This document shows positions 26,768-34,976 of a stretch of 39,990 nucleotides of DNA, in pieces (within the stretch, counting starts at the first letter, position 1; each line of letters starts with the position of its first letter). Origin of the DNA: Pseudanabaena cinerea FACHB-1277 (GTDB lineage Bacteria > Cyanobacteriota > Cyanobacteriia > Pseudanabaenales > Pseudanabaenaceae); NCBI RefSeq assembly GCF_014696345.1, contig NZ_JACJPY010000037.1, positions 1-39,990 on the forward strand, written 5' to 3'. Both the position numbers and the translations under genes were made by a program. The notes under the pieces were generated by a model, which worked only from the letters and a program-made list of their open reading frames with translations, made no database searches and was not told the origin of the DNA.

Positions 26768-26997
26768 TAGGACTTACGCGAAATAACCAACCTTGTTAGG
26801 GATACAATCTAGAGCCATTTGAAACTTAGTTGACTCACCTTACGCAGATAGAAGTCCTGAGATAGCTAAGGTTTCGGGCTGGCACGCACCATCTACAGCC
26901 CCTACAAAACATGAATGATTCAGGTAGGGGCAATCTCCCTGTAGTTGCGCTTGGCTAGCAGTAAGAGATTCATCAACTGCGTTCTGCGTAATATGAA
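26768..26997. other. intergenic region with MITE-like ends
   Basis: No credible gene is seen. TAGGACTTACGC at 26768-26779 is identical to the terminal sequence of the small element at 34864-34950, and an opposing AAGTCCT lies near 26851. A second pair of inverted blocks, CTACAGCCCCTAC and GTAGGGGCAATC..CTGTAG, lies at about 26892-26944. The sequence appears to be made of decayed small repeats. Confidence 0.4.
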
Positions 26998-28470
26998 TTA
27001 GTTGATGAATATAGCGCTTTTCATGGGCATCTGCATCAAAAATAGGGCGATCACGTAGGTTGAGAAGCCTAAGATCGTGCAGACTGGTAAGGTTAGTATC
27101 CAAGCTAGCAATAGGTTTTTTAAAGTATTCATCTGTAAGCCAGAACGATTAGCCACCATTGAACCCGCAATCCCTGATGAGAGAATGTGCGTAGTGCTAA
27201 CGGGGAGTCCAAAATAATCGGCAGCGCTAATTGTAGACATTGTAATTAACTCGGCAGCAGCGCCCTGAGCATAATTGAGATGTTCTTCGCCAATCTTTTC
27301 GCCAACAGTCACCACCACGCGCTTCCATCCCACCATTGTTCCCAAACCTAATGCCAAGGCTACCGTAATTTTCACCCAATAGGGAATGAATTTACTGATT
27401 TGATCCAACTGCTTTCTGTAATCAATGAGTAAACTGTGTTCGGGAATATTGGCTAATTTTTCTTGTTTGGCTAATTTAGTAATGGTACTAGCAACAAGGT
27501 CAATATCATTTTTCAGTTCATGGCGATCGCTGGCTTCTAGATCCAAAAAACTATGGTTATTGACTAAACTTTTAGTGATTACTTGACTTTCTGCAATTAA
27601 TGCTTGCCAAATATCTTTGTTAACCTGTCCTTGGGGTTTTAAAAAATCAATCAAGTGATCGCGACTCTGCTGAGAACTTTGATCATGAGTATAATTGCGG
27701 GTCTGTGACTCTAATATGGGAATTACCGCATTTGATGTGGCAACTAATTGAGCGATCGCTTGGGGACTGGTATCCATATTTAGTGAAAATAAGCTGGGTA
27801 AAATCGCGATTAAAACCAGCATCATTAGCCCCATTCCTTTCTGACCGTCATTAGAGCCGTGGGCAAAACTTACGCCTGTACAGGTCAAAATTAATATCCC
27901 GCGCACCCACAGTGATGGAACCTTGTCTTCGGGTGCTGTATAAAGCTCATCTTGCTTGATCAGTCCCTTTGCAGCTAAGAATAGTAGCGCTGCGCCCAGA
28001 AATCCTGCTAAGGGCGAAATTACCAAGGAGAGCAAGACTTCCTGTGTTTTTAGCCAATTGATTCCATCCCACCAAGGCTCTGCTGACACAAAGGAGTGGG
28101 CAATTCCAATTCCCATAATTGCACCAATTAAGCTATGGGTACTAGATACAGGTAATCCTAAATACCAAGTTCCTAGGTTCCAAATAATCGCTGAACTTAG
28201 CAAAGCCAAGGTCATTACTAGTCCTTGTCCTGAAGATACGTTGACAATTAATTCCACAGGCAATAGGGCAATGATTGCAAAGGCAACAGTGCCACTGGAT
28301 GTTAGTACACCAATTAAATTCCAAATCCCTGACCAGACAACCGCATGAACAGGTTTAAGGGTATTGGTATAAATGACAGTGGCTACGGCATTAGCAGTAT
28401 CATGAAAACCATTTACAAATTCAAAGCCAATTACCAAAGCGATCGCCAAACCAAAAAATAAATATTCCAT
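26998..28470 (-). CDS. pit: PiT family inorganic phosphate transporter
   Basis: This is a protein of 490 residues with about ten membrane helices. Both copies of the PiT signature are present: GFEFVNGFHDTANAVATVI at the N-terminus and VSFAHGSNDGQKGMG in the middle. PiT proteins bring in phosphate, usually as a metal-phosphate with protons or sodium. A soluble loop of about 130 residues (about 225-360) separates the two halves, as is common in this family. The C-terminal half ends with the conserved GLPVSTTHILSSGIAGSM. No pho genes are beside it. A 24-bp inverted repeat pair lies just upstream of its start. Confidence 0.92.
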   Translation of the reverse strand: MEYLFFGLAIALVIGFEFVNGFHDTANAVATVIYTNTLKPVHAVVWSGIWNLIGVLTSSGTVAFAIIALLPVELIVNVSSGQGLVMTLALLSSAIIWNLGTWYLGLPVSSTHSLIGAIMGIGIAHSFVSAEPWWDGINWLKTQEVLLSLVISPLAGFLGAALLFLAAKGLIKQDELYTAPEDKVPSLWVRGILILTCTGVSFAHGSNDGQKGMGLMMLVLIAILPSLFSLNMDTSPQAIAQLVATSNAVIPILESQTRNYTHDQSSQQSRDHLIDFLKPQGQVNKDIWQALIAESQVITKSLVNNHSFLDLEASDRHELKNDIDLVASTITKLAKQEKLANIPEHSLLIDYRKQLDQISKFIPYWVKITVALALGLGTMVGWKRVVVTVGEKIGEEHLNYAQGAAAELITMSTISAADYFGLPVSTTHILSSGIAGSMVANRSGLQMNTLKNLLLAWILTLPVCTILGFSTYVIALFLMQMPMKSAIFIN

Positions 28471-28815
28471 AGAGTTGGACTTTGAAAAGTAAAACCGTAT
28501 GTACAGAAAATGGCACTGGTTCCGCCCAATGAGGAGCAGAAAGTCTTATTCAGCAAGGAGTGTAGGAATCTGTTGTCAAAGCTGGTTAACGTGGTTTTTG
28601 AGCAAAAAGTGCCTGTACACCCTGTTTTTGTGTTAGGTTACTGCCATACAAGATTCTTTTAATTAAAACCATAACCCTTGCTATGCTTGGCTTTTACTTC
28701 CTCACTGGGCGGAACCAGTGCCCAGAAAATTGAAGGTACAGCAGGTGTATTATACTTTAAATGGAATAGGGACGCGAATTGGAGAATTGCCAAACGTTTT
28801 GTCATGGCTGCATTT
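28471..28815. other. intergenic region with long inverted repeat (MITE-like)
   Basis: The 24-base block GGCACTGGTTCCGCCCA..GAGGA at 28512-28535 and its reverse complement at 28699-28722 match at 23 of 24 positions. Outside them AGAAAAT and GTAC sequences also mirror each other. The 163-base middle has no open frame. It could be a non-autonomous insertion upstream of the phosphate transporter. The transporter promoter would have to lie within or next to the left arm. Confidence 0.6.
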
Positions 28816-29415
28816 TCAGGGCTGTTGTGAAACTAATGCTGCCTTGACTACCTGACGGATATTATTGAAACCGCGCCGAAGGCGATCGCTGTCGCTATAC
28901 AATCTCACCATCAGCAATACCCCTTCGAGCATCGTTAAAATTTGTTCAGCCAGTAAATCAGGATCAACGCGATCGCTGAGTTGCGCCTTACCTGCTTGCA
29001 ATAATTCCGCAAATAGGGCTTGCCAATCATCAAAAATCTGTTGCAAATGTTGGCGAAAAGACTCATTATGCTCAACCAAATCGACAATTAGATTCCCCAA
29101 TAAACAACCAGCACAGTTAATTTCAGACAGATGTTTAGCTTCAATTTTGTCAATCACTAAAAATAAACGGGCGATCGGATCTTCTGCTAGTTCTTTAGTT
29201 GCTTCAAAAGTATCTTCTCGAATTTGCTGCCATTGAAAATCGATTAGTGCATGGGCAAATTCATCCTTAGATGGAAAATAATTATAAAAACTACCCGATG
29301 AAGCTTGGGTAACGGCAAATAAGTCTTTTAGTCCCGTTGATTGCAAGCCTTGTCGATGTACAGTGGCGATCGCCGATGTGAGAATGTCTTCGCGGGTACG
29401 TTTGAGATTTGCCAT
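28816..29415 (-). CDS. TetR/AcrR family transcriptional regulator
   Basis: I use the ATG at 29415 (199 residues); the 20 extra residues of the longer frame run over a palindrome and look non-coding. The N-terminal helix-turn-helix is clear: TREDILTSAIATVHRQGLQ, then TGLKDLFAVTQASSGSFYNYFPSKDEF. The ligand domain has INCAGCLLGNLIVDL with two Cys, a block found in regulators of small reactive compounds such as AcuR/NemR-like proteins. It sits 78 bases after cynS on the same strand, with a hairpin between, so it may be partly co-transcribed. A link to cyanate or another electrophile is inference. Confidence 0.88.
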   Translation of the reverse strand: MANLKRTREDILTSAIATVHRQGLQSTGLKDLFAVTQASSGSFYNYFPSKDEFAHALIDFQWQQIREDTFEATKELAEDPIARLFLVIDKIEAKHLSEINCAGCLLGNLIVDLVEHNESFRQHLQQIFDDWQALFAELLQAGKAQLSDRVDPDLLAEQILTMLEGVLLMVRLYSDSDRLRRGFNNIRQVVKAALVSQQP

Positions 29416-29445
29416 AAACTTTTGTTTAAATATGCCTAATCTTTG

Positions 29446-29484
29446 CTTCACAGAGCGCCTTGCAATGCATTGCACTCTGTGAAG
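29446..29484. terminator. palindrome between cynS and the TetR gene
   Basis: The arms CTTCACAGAG and CTCTGTGAAG (29446-29455, 29475-29484) enclose a second palindrome TGCAATGCATTGCA (29461-29474). It lies 10 bases after the cynS stop and 30 upstream of the TetR start. It could be the cyn terminator, the TetR operator, or both. Confidence 0.5.
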
Positions 29485-29493
29485 TTATAAATA

Positions 29494-29940
29494 CTACCAC
29501 TTTTTATAGGGTAAGAATTTACCATTCATGGTCACTTTGACGCGATCGCCTTTAGGGTCTTCCACTTTTTCGATGTCGAGGGTGAAGTCAATGGCGCTCA
29601 TGATGCCATCGCCAAACTTTTCATGGATCACTTCCTTCATTGGATAGCCATAGACCTGCATGATTTCATAGAAGCGATAGATCAAAGGATCGGTGGGAAC
29701 TACGGGACCTAAGCCTTTACTGGGGTAACTAGTCAGGGCAGCGATCGCCTCTTCTCCTAAGCCCAATGCCTCGGCAATTTTTTGAGCCTCCTCAGGACTG
29801 GCGCTATTTTGACCGTAAAATAGCGAAGCAATCCATACTTCATCACGGCCTAAGATGGTTTCGAGGTCAGCAAAACTAATGCCTTTTGCTTTTTTGGCAG
29901 CGAGAATTGTATGGGTAAATGCGGGAAATTCTACTGTCAT
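29494..29940 (-). CDS. cynS: cyanate hydratase (cyanase)
   Basis: This 148-residue protein converts cyanate plus bicarbonate to ammonia and CO2 (via carbamate) in the cytosol. The N-terminal helix bundle starts with [15 protein letters not shown] and the dimer-forming C-terminal domain ends KFLPYKKW. The active-site triad of the family is present as R89 and E92 ([12 protein letters not shown]) and S115 (DGIMSAIDF), matching Arg96, Glu99 and Ser122 of the E. coli enzyme. The ATG has AAGGAG 11 bases upstream. It begins 36 bases after cynD, so it is the fourth gene of cynABDS, and should use imported or internally formed cyanate as nitrogen source. Confidence 0.97.
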   Translation of the reverse strand: MTVEFPAFTHTILAAKKAKGISFADLETILGRDEVWIASLFYGQNSASPEEAQKIAEALGLGEEAIAALTSYPSKGLGPVVPTDPLIYRFYEIMQVYGYPMKEVIHEKFGDGIMSAIDFTLDIEKVEDPKGDRVKVTMNGKFLPYKKW

Positions 29941-29976
29941 ATTTACTAAGACTCCTTAATGTTGATATTGGGATTG

Positions 29977-30882
29977 CTAAATTCTCGCGGCTTCAACAGC
30001 ACGAGTTTCACGCATGAGATGATCTTCCATTTCCGCTTTGAGGTCATGGTAGCCCGCCTGTTGATCGAGATTTTCACGCGATCGCGGACGGGGAAAATTC
30101 ACATCAAGGATTTCATCAATCCCTGCGGCGGGTCCCCGCTTCATCATGACAATTTTATCAGATAGAAGCAAAGCTTCCTCAATACTATGGGTAATCATCA
30201 CTACGGTTTTGCGTTTCTGTTCCCAAATTCGCGCAACTTCATCCTGAAGGAAGCCTCTGGTAAGGGCATCCAATGCGCCAAAGGGTTCATCCATTAACAG
30301 GATTTCAGGATCGATCGCCAAGGCACGGGCGATGCCCACCCTTTGCTTCATACCGCCTGAGAGTTCATGGGGATGTTTCTTTTCCGCCCCCTTCAGTCCC
30401 ACGAGTTCAATATATTCATAAACCCGACTTTTGCGATCGGCGAGGGACATCTGCGGATAGACCGTTTCAATGGCAAAGTGGAGGTTCTCTGCCACTGTCA
30501 GCCAAGGCATAAGGGCATAGTTCTGAAATACGACACCGCGATCGGGCCCTGGCTTGTAAATGCGATCGCCATTGACAAACACAGCGCCACTAGTGGGCAT
30601 CGTCAAGCCAGCAATGAGACTGAGTAATGTGGATTTGCCACAACCCGAAGGACCGATAATTGTCACAAAAGTATTCGGGGCAATATCAAAATTAATATCT
30701 GATAGAGCCACATAATCCTTGGAAGTACGCTTGGTAATTTTATTGATCCAACCACTTCGCCCACGATAAACCATCGAAACATTCTGAATAGAGATCTGGG
30801 CATTATCTATGGCTGAATCGGCTTCTAATAATGCCCCTGATTCTTCGCTTGATTTTTCCATTTCTCCTAGAGATAAAATCAT
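29977..30882 (-). CDS. cynD: cyanate ABC transporter ATP-binding protein
   Basis: This is a protein of 301 residues. The ABC motifs are Walker A GPSGCGKS (77-84), Q-loop FQNYALMP, signature [16 protein letters not shown] (174 on), Walker B ILLMDEP (194-200) and H-loop [11 protein letters not shown]. It belongs to the NrtD/SsuB/TauB group. It powers the CynA-CynB importer on the cytosolic face of the plasma membrane. Its ATG overlaps the stop of cynB by four bases. Sequence alone would also fit nitrate, sulphonate or taurine; the cynS gene directly downstream decides for cyanate. Confidence 0.93.
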   Translation of the reverse strand: MILSLGEMEKSSEESGALLEADSAIDNAQISIQNVSMVYRGRSGWINKITKRTSKDYVALSDINFDIAPNTFVTIIGPSGCGKSTLLSLIAGLTMPTSGAVFVNGDRIYKPGPDRGVVFQNYALMPWLTVAENLHFAIETVYPQMSLADRKSRVYEYIELVGLKGAEKKHPHELSGGMKQRVGIARALAIDPEILLMDEPFGALDALTRGFLQDEVARIWEQKRKTVVMITHSIEEALLLSDKIVMMKRGPAAGIDEILDVNFPRPRSRENLDQQAGYHDLKAEMEDHLMRETRAVEAARI

Positions 30883-31739
30883 GATTCCCTACCAAAAGAT
30901 ACCGAGTGTTGTAATAATCCAAATAAGCGATCAATAATTAAGCCGATCGCACCAATCAAGAGAATCGCGGTAATGATACTGGTAATGCTGAGGTTGTTCC
31001 ATTCATTCCAAACGAAATAGCCCACACCAGTACCACCGATGAGAATTTCCGCAGCAACGATGACCAGCCAAGCAATACCCGCGCTAATTCGCATTCCTGC
31101 CACAATACTCGGAGCCGCCGCAGGTAAAATCACCCTTGTGATCGTTCGCCATTGAGAAGCACCAAGGGTACGGGTGACATCAATGTAAGTGCGATCAACA
31201 TTGCTCACACCGAATTTAGTATTGATCAACGTGGGCCAAAGGCTGGTAATCGCAATTACGAAAATAGCAGTGCTTTCGGAATCCTTGATCAAGCCTAGAC
31301 CAATGGGCAGCCAAGCGAGGGGCGAAACTGGTTTGAGAACCTGCACAAAGGGATCGATCGCTTTGGAGACGACGGGAAATAGACCGACAACGATGCCAAT
31401 GGGGACAGCGATCGCCGCACCGACAATAAATCCGATCGCCACACGACGCAGACTCGTGAGCAAATGCCAACCGATGCCGAGATCATTAGTACCTTTGACA
31501 TAGAAGGGTTTAGAAATCCAGCCCCAAAAGTCGCTCATGGTCAGTGTGGCAGAGGGCATTAGGGGTGAGAACCAACCAGAGTTTGCACCAATTTCCCAGA
31601 AGGTCAAGATTGCTGCCAAAATCAGGATAAATAGGGCAAAGGCTTGATAATCCTGATTTGGCAGTACTTTTTGAATGACTGCCATAACAGGATTTTCTTG
31701 CGGTTGTGTTTTGGTAGGGCGTGAGGGTGAATAATTCAT
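30879..31739 (-). CDS. cynB: cyanate ABC transporter permease
   Basis: This is a protein of 286 residues with about six membrane helices and the binding-protein-dependent permease motif near residues 185-205 ([22 protein letters not shown], the EAA-like loop). It resembles NrtB/SsuC/TauC permeases. It is followed by cynD with a four-base overlap. A 127-base gap with a hairpin separates it from cynA, which may set a higher level for the binding protein than for the membrane part. Confidence 0.92.
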   Translation of the reverse strand: MNYSPSRPTKTQPQENPVMAVIQKVLPNQDYQAFALFILILAAILTFWEIGANSGWFSPLMPSATLTMSDFWGWISKPFYVKGTNDLGIGWHLLTSLRRVAIGFIVGAAIAVPIGIVVGLFPVVSKAIDPFVQVLKPVSPLAWLPIGLGLIKDSESTAIFVIAITSLWPTLINTKFGVSNVDRTYIDVTRTLGASQWRTITRVILPAAAPSIVAGMRISAGIAWLVIVAAEILIGGTGVGYFVWNEWNNLSITSIITAILLIGAIGLIIDRLFGLLQHSVSFGRES

Positions 31740-31814
31740 AAATTTTAATTAGGATTTCAATCAATTTCTCTAAATCTCAAGAATCACTCAAAAACAACTT
31801 GAAACCCATAATCC

Positions 31815-31848
31815 ATCGTAAGGACAATCCATGAATTGCCCTTACGAT
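31815..31848 (-). terminator. intercistronic hairpin between cynA and cynB
   Basis: The arms 31815-31828 and 31835-31848 (ATTGCCCTTACGAT side) pair fully in - strand RNA with one G-U, around a six-base loop. It lies 19 bases after the cynA stop. No U-tract follows. It probably protects the cynA message or partly terminates. Confidence 0.55.
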
Positions 31849-31866
31849 CATTATTTTGTGTAAGCC

Positions 31867-33534
31867 TTAAATCTTAAACTGCTTGATTTGTTCTTCGATG
31901 TAAGCTTCGGGTTTGGCAGGATCAAAGGAGTCGAACTTGAGCTTCTCAATCCGTTCGGTTGCCGTTGGTGGTGTTTGTCCCAGTTCCTTCGCCAATTCGC
32001 TGGCTAATTCAGTTTGATAGATGTTCTCAGCGATCGCCTTGTAATCAGCCTTCTCTTTGGGCATCAGTTCCCACCGTACCATTTGGCTAGAAATCCATTT
32101 CGCGAAGCTCTTCCAAGGATAGGGATCGAAACCAACCCGATCAGGCACATCAAGGGTATTGCCCTGTCCATCTTCAAATTTGCCCGTTAATACGGCTTTG
32201 AGTACAGGTTCGGGTTGATTGAGATAGTTTTTACCAGCGATCGCCTTGGCAATTTCCTCTCGATTTTTCGCATCATTGGCATAGCCAGCACCATCAATAA
32301 TTGCCTTGTTTATAGCCCGATAGGTGTTGGGATTGGCAGTAATCCATTTTTCACTGGCAGCAAAGGCACAGCAGGGATGCCCCGCCCAAATATCTTTGGT
32401 AAGTAAATGGATAAAGCCGATTTTGTTGAATACGGAACGCTGCACCACGTTATCTGGCAACAGGAAGGCATCTAATTGTCCTGCCGTCATCTTGGCGATC
32501 GCATCGGGTGGCGGAATCACTTGAATCTGCACATCCTTATCGGGGTTCAGCCCACCAGAGGCAAGGTAATAGCGCAATAACAAATTGTGCATGGAGAAGG
32601 CAAAGGGAACGCCGATGCTAAATCCTTTGAAATCTTTCGGCTCCTTGACCTTGCCCAGATGCTGATTGGCAACTGAGATCGCCTGTCCGTTAATATTTTC
32701 AATACTGGCAAGCTTTATAGGAAAAGCGGCTGAACCTAAGCCAAGGGACATAGAGATGGGCATCGGTGAAAGCATATGGTAAGCATCTAACTCACCAGCG
32801 ATCGCCGAATCACGAATTGCTGCCCAACTAGGCATCTTCACCAGTTCCACCTTCAAACCATGCTTAGTATAAAAACCAAGCGGCTCCGACATGATGATCG
32901 GGGTTGCACAGGTAATTGGTAAAAAGCCAACCTTGAGGCTAGTTTTTTCCAAGTTTGCCGCAGGGCTAGGCACATTGGGAGAACCTGCTTGAGGTGTAGG
33001 GGTTTCGGGTGGGGCAGAGGGGCAACCTGTGAGCGTAACTACCGCCGCAGCCGCAGCCACCTTAATCAAAAATTCACGGCGGCGGAAGGTACTCGATTGC
33101 AGGGCATCACCAAAAAATTCCTGCGCTTGGGGACCAAAGGCAGCGCTAAAGGCTTCTTCCACACCACCCGCTAATTTAATCAGATCATAGCAGATAAGCT
33201 TTTGGCTCTCTGTGGCATTAGCCAAAGCCCCTTGCTCTAGCAATTGCCAGAGATCGGCTTTCATCGCATTGGTTTCCCATGACATCGCCATTAGCTGGGC
33301 GCGATCAGAATAATGCCCCATTTTAATGAGGTCATTTACCAGTTCTGCGGGATCTGTGGGCATTCCTTCCATAACACGCTGATGCTCGTCAGCATTATGA
33401 TCTGCACCGCAAGGGCATGGGCTAAAAAGACTGTTTATCTTGGCACTGGAATAGTAAGAAGTTTGAGGACTAATGTGATCAGAATTATTGGCGATCGCGG
33501 ATGCGACCATTTGTTCTATCAATGTAGATGTCAT
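31867..33534 (-). CDS. cynA: cyanate ABC transporter substrate-binding protein (NrtA/CmpA-like)
   Basis: This is a protein of 555 residues. The binding domain (about 195-555) follows the NrtA/SsuA plan: LKVGFLPITCATPIIMSEPL, then GLKVELVKMPSWAAIRD, then a C-terminal family-specific tail. A Tat-type lipoprotein signal, RRREFLIKVAAAAAV with lipobox LTGC (C171), lies internally at about 151-171. In front of it are 150 residues including a CPCGADHNADEH motif (C40, C42) and helical sequence. NrtA/CmpA relatives often carry a shorter CPCGCGKH-type leader before their RR signal, so the head is likely real but unusually long. After lipid anchoring, the protein captures cyanate (possibly nitrite) in the periplasm. 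The ATG at 33534 fits the predicted transcript start at about 33630. Confidence 0.9.
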   Translation of the reverse strand: MTSTLIEQMVASAIANNSDHISPQTSYYSSAKINSLFSPCPCGADHNADEHQRVMEGMPTDPAELVNDLIKMGHYSDRAQLMAMSWETNAMKADLWQLLEQGALANATESQKLICYDLIKLAGGVEEAFSAAFGPQAQEFFGDALQSSTFRRREFLIKVAAAAAVVTLTGCPSAPPETPTPQAGSPNVPSPAANLEKTSLKVGFLPITCATPIIMSEPLGFYTKHGLKVELVKMPSWAAIRDSAIAGELDAYHMLSPMPISMSLGLGSAAFPIKLASIENINGQAISVANQHLGKVKEPKDFKGFSIGVPFAFSMHNLLLRYYLASGGLNPDKDVQIQVIPPPDAIAKMTAGQLDAFLLPDNVVQRSVFNKIGFIHLLTKDIWAGHPCCAFAASEKWITANPNTYRAINKAIIDGAGYANDAKNREEIAKAIAGKNYLNQPEPVLKAVLTGKFEDGQGNTLDVPDRVGFDPYPWKSFAKWISSQMVRWELMPKEKADYKAIAENIYQTELASELAKELGQTPPTATERIEKLKFDSFDPAKPEAYIEEQIKQFKI

Positions 33535-33636
33535 GGTGAAGTCCGATCTATTTCTAGTTATGTTTAATTCACTAAATTAAGTGGGATTAAATAAGATATT
33601 TTTAACCAAAAGCTAAATAATAATTTAATCACTTCT

Positions 33637-33678
33637 ACTCTAGCAACATAGGCGTAGTGAATCGGTATATGCCTATAC
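33637..33678 (-). promoter_or_regulatory. NtcA-activated promoter of the cyn operon
   Basis: The perfect palindromic NtcA box GTATAGGCATATAC (GTA-N8-TAC on both strands) lies at 33665-33678. On the - strand, exactly 22 bases later, TAGAGT at 33637-33642 matches the TAN3T -10 box. GTA-N8-TAC-N22-TAN3T is the canonical class II NtcA promoter. It implies a transcript start near 33630 and a leader of about 95 bases before cynA. Nitrogen-controlled cyn expression through NtcA is known from Synechococcus elongatus; here it is predicted from sequence. Confidence 0.85.
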
Positions 33679-34286
33679 GAAAAGTCTTGACAGATAAATT
33701 AAAAATACTTTTTTAAAAGGGATTTTTAAAAGGGCTTTTTAGTGGGGCAAAGAAAACAAATTAAAATCGTACCAATAATGCAGTCAAATTTTTGATTGCT
33801 GTAATTTATTGCTACCCAATGATGTTTTGAGCAATCCAATCATATTTTCAAAAATATTGCCTTAGAAGTTGTTTAAAAATTTTTGATTCTCATTTTTAAG
33901 GGGAAATTCTTTAATTTCTTTTTTCCTTTCTTAAGATGGTTTAGGGGCGATAGATTAGTATTTTTAGCAAAAGTCAAGACTTTTAAAACAATCTCCTATG
34001 CTAATTTCAAAATTTTTTAGGATTTGCAATCTAGCCCAAAGTACTGTAACTGCTCTCTAAATCTAGTTTTCTTGAAAAGCTTGATAACATCAGCAGAATA
34101 ATATCTTACTTGTAAAATGAAACTATTTTGACATTGCAGAGTAAAGTGCCAAGCAAGCAAATATTTTAGTCAGCACCATACGCTGTAATTACTACATAAT
34201 GCAAATATAACCATTATTTAACCTTTTATTGGTATTAACTAAACAAGGTCTCGATCTATATTTGCTTCTAGTTTTCATGGCTAAAT
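33679..34286. other. long AT-rich intergenic region upstream of the EF-hand gene
   Basis: I see no gene, tRNA or convincing RNA here. A TTGACA at 33687-33692 on the + strand has no -10 at the normal distance. A tandem TTTTTAAAAGGG pair lies near 33711-33740. The EF-hand gene promoter should be in the last 150 bases. Confidence 0.45.
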
Positions 34287-34841
34287 ATGTTAAGTAATCT
34301 TAAAAGAAGAAAGTTAGTTAAGCTGTTCACCATGTACGATGCGTGTAATAGCGGATTTCTCAAATTTGCCGACTATGAAAAAATCGTCGCTAGACTAGCA
34401 AACTTAAGGGGATTTAAAATTGACTCCAACGAGTATCAGCTAATGATTGAGAAGTATGGCTTCCAATGGATTAAAATGCGTGGTGACATTCAGGAAATTT
34501 TACAAAAGCAACAGGAACCTGTTGTTTCTCTTGAAGATTGGCTGGCTTATCATGAAATAGTTTCGCAGAACAGTGACCATCAAAAAATGATTAGCTCATT
34601 GGATGAGCTAGTATTTGACACTGTTGATGTCGATCGCAGTAACAACTTAGACTTATCGGAATGGAAAATTTTCTTTTCTATCTTCAATATTCCAGTTGTA
34701 TATGCAGATGAGAGCTTTCAGCAGATTGATCGCAATGGCGATGGTTCAATTACTAGAGAAGAATTATTTCCCCTCTTGGAAGAATTTTATTACAGTGAAG
34801 ATGAAAATGCTGCTGGCAACAAGGTATTTGGTCCTATTTAA
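34287..34841 (+). CDS. EF-hand calcium-binding protein
   Basis: This acidic cytosolic protein of 184 residues has two canonical EF-hand loops: DVDRSNNLDLSE (114-125) and DRNGDGSITREE (148-159), each with acidic position 1 and Glu at 12. A degenerate loop DACNSGFLKFAD lies near residue 18, and the spacing leaves room for a fourth helix pair around 60-95. The four-hand layout is that of calmodulin/sarcoplasmic-type sensors or buffers found in some bacteria. No enzyme domain is fused. It stands alone, divergent from the cyn operon, and is followed by a small palindromic element. Confidence 0.9.
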   Translation: MLSNLKRRKLVKLFTMYDACNSGFLKFADYEKIVARLANLRGFKIDSNEYQLMIEKYGFQWIKMRGDIQEILQKQQEPVVSLEDWLAYHEIVSQNSDHQKMISSLDELVFDTVDVDRSNNLDLSEWKIFFSIFNIPVVYADESFQQIDRNGDGSITREELFPLLEEFYYSEDENAAGNKVFGPI

Positions 34842-34863
34842 AAATCCCGATTTAACAAACCTA

Positions 34864-34950
34864 TAGAACTTACGCAAAAGAACTTGAACACCTGATTTTA
34901 TCGTAGGGGCAATTAATTGCCCCTAGTTTAGCTATTGTGCGTAAGTCCTA
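34864..34950. repeat. 87-bp MITE-like element with ACTTACGC ends
   Basis: The left end TAGAACTTACGCA and right end TGCGTAAGTCCTA are inverted repeats (12 of 13). The centre has the palindrome AGGGGCAATTAATTGCCCCT. The end sequence TAGGACTTACGC is found again at 26768. The element lies between the EF-hand gene and the convergent acyl-CoA dehydrogenase gene and may act as a bidirectional terminator. Confidence 0.65.
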
Positions 34951-34976
34951 GTTTTTCGATTAGACCTCTACCAGAT

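Noticed and set aside
26840-27103. 87-residue frame on the - strand overlapping the end of the phosphate transporter gene
   Set aside because: It overlaps the real gene by about 100 bases, covers decayed repeats and has no family motif or ribosome site.
29977-33534. Nitrate, taurine or sulphonate transporter
   Set aside because: The protein families alone would allow it, but cynS lies 36 bases downstream in the same unit and the promoter is of NtcA type.
33687-33711. TTGACA promoter on the + strand for the EF-hand gene
   Set aside because: No -10 sequence lies at 16-18 bases and the gene is nearly 600 bases away.
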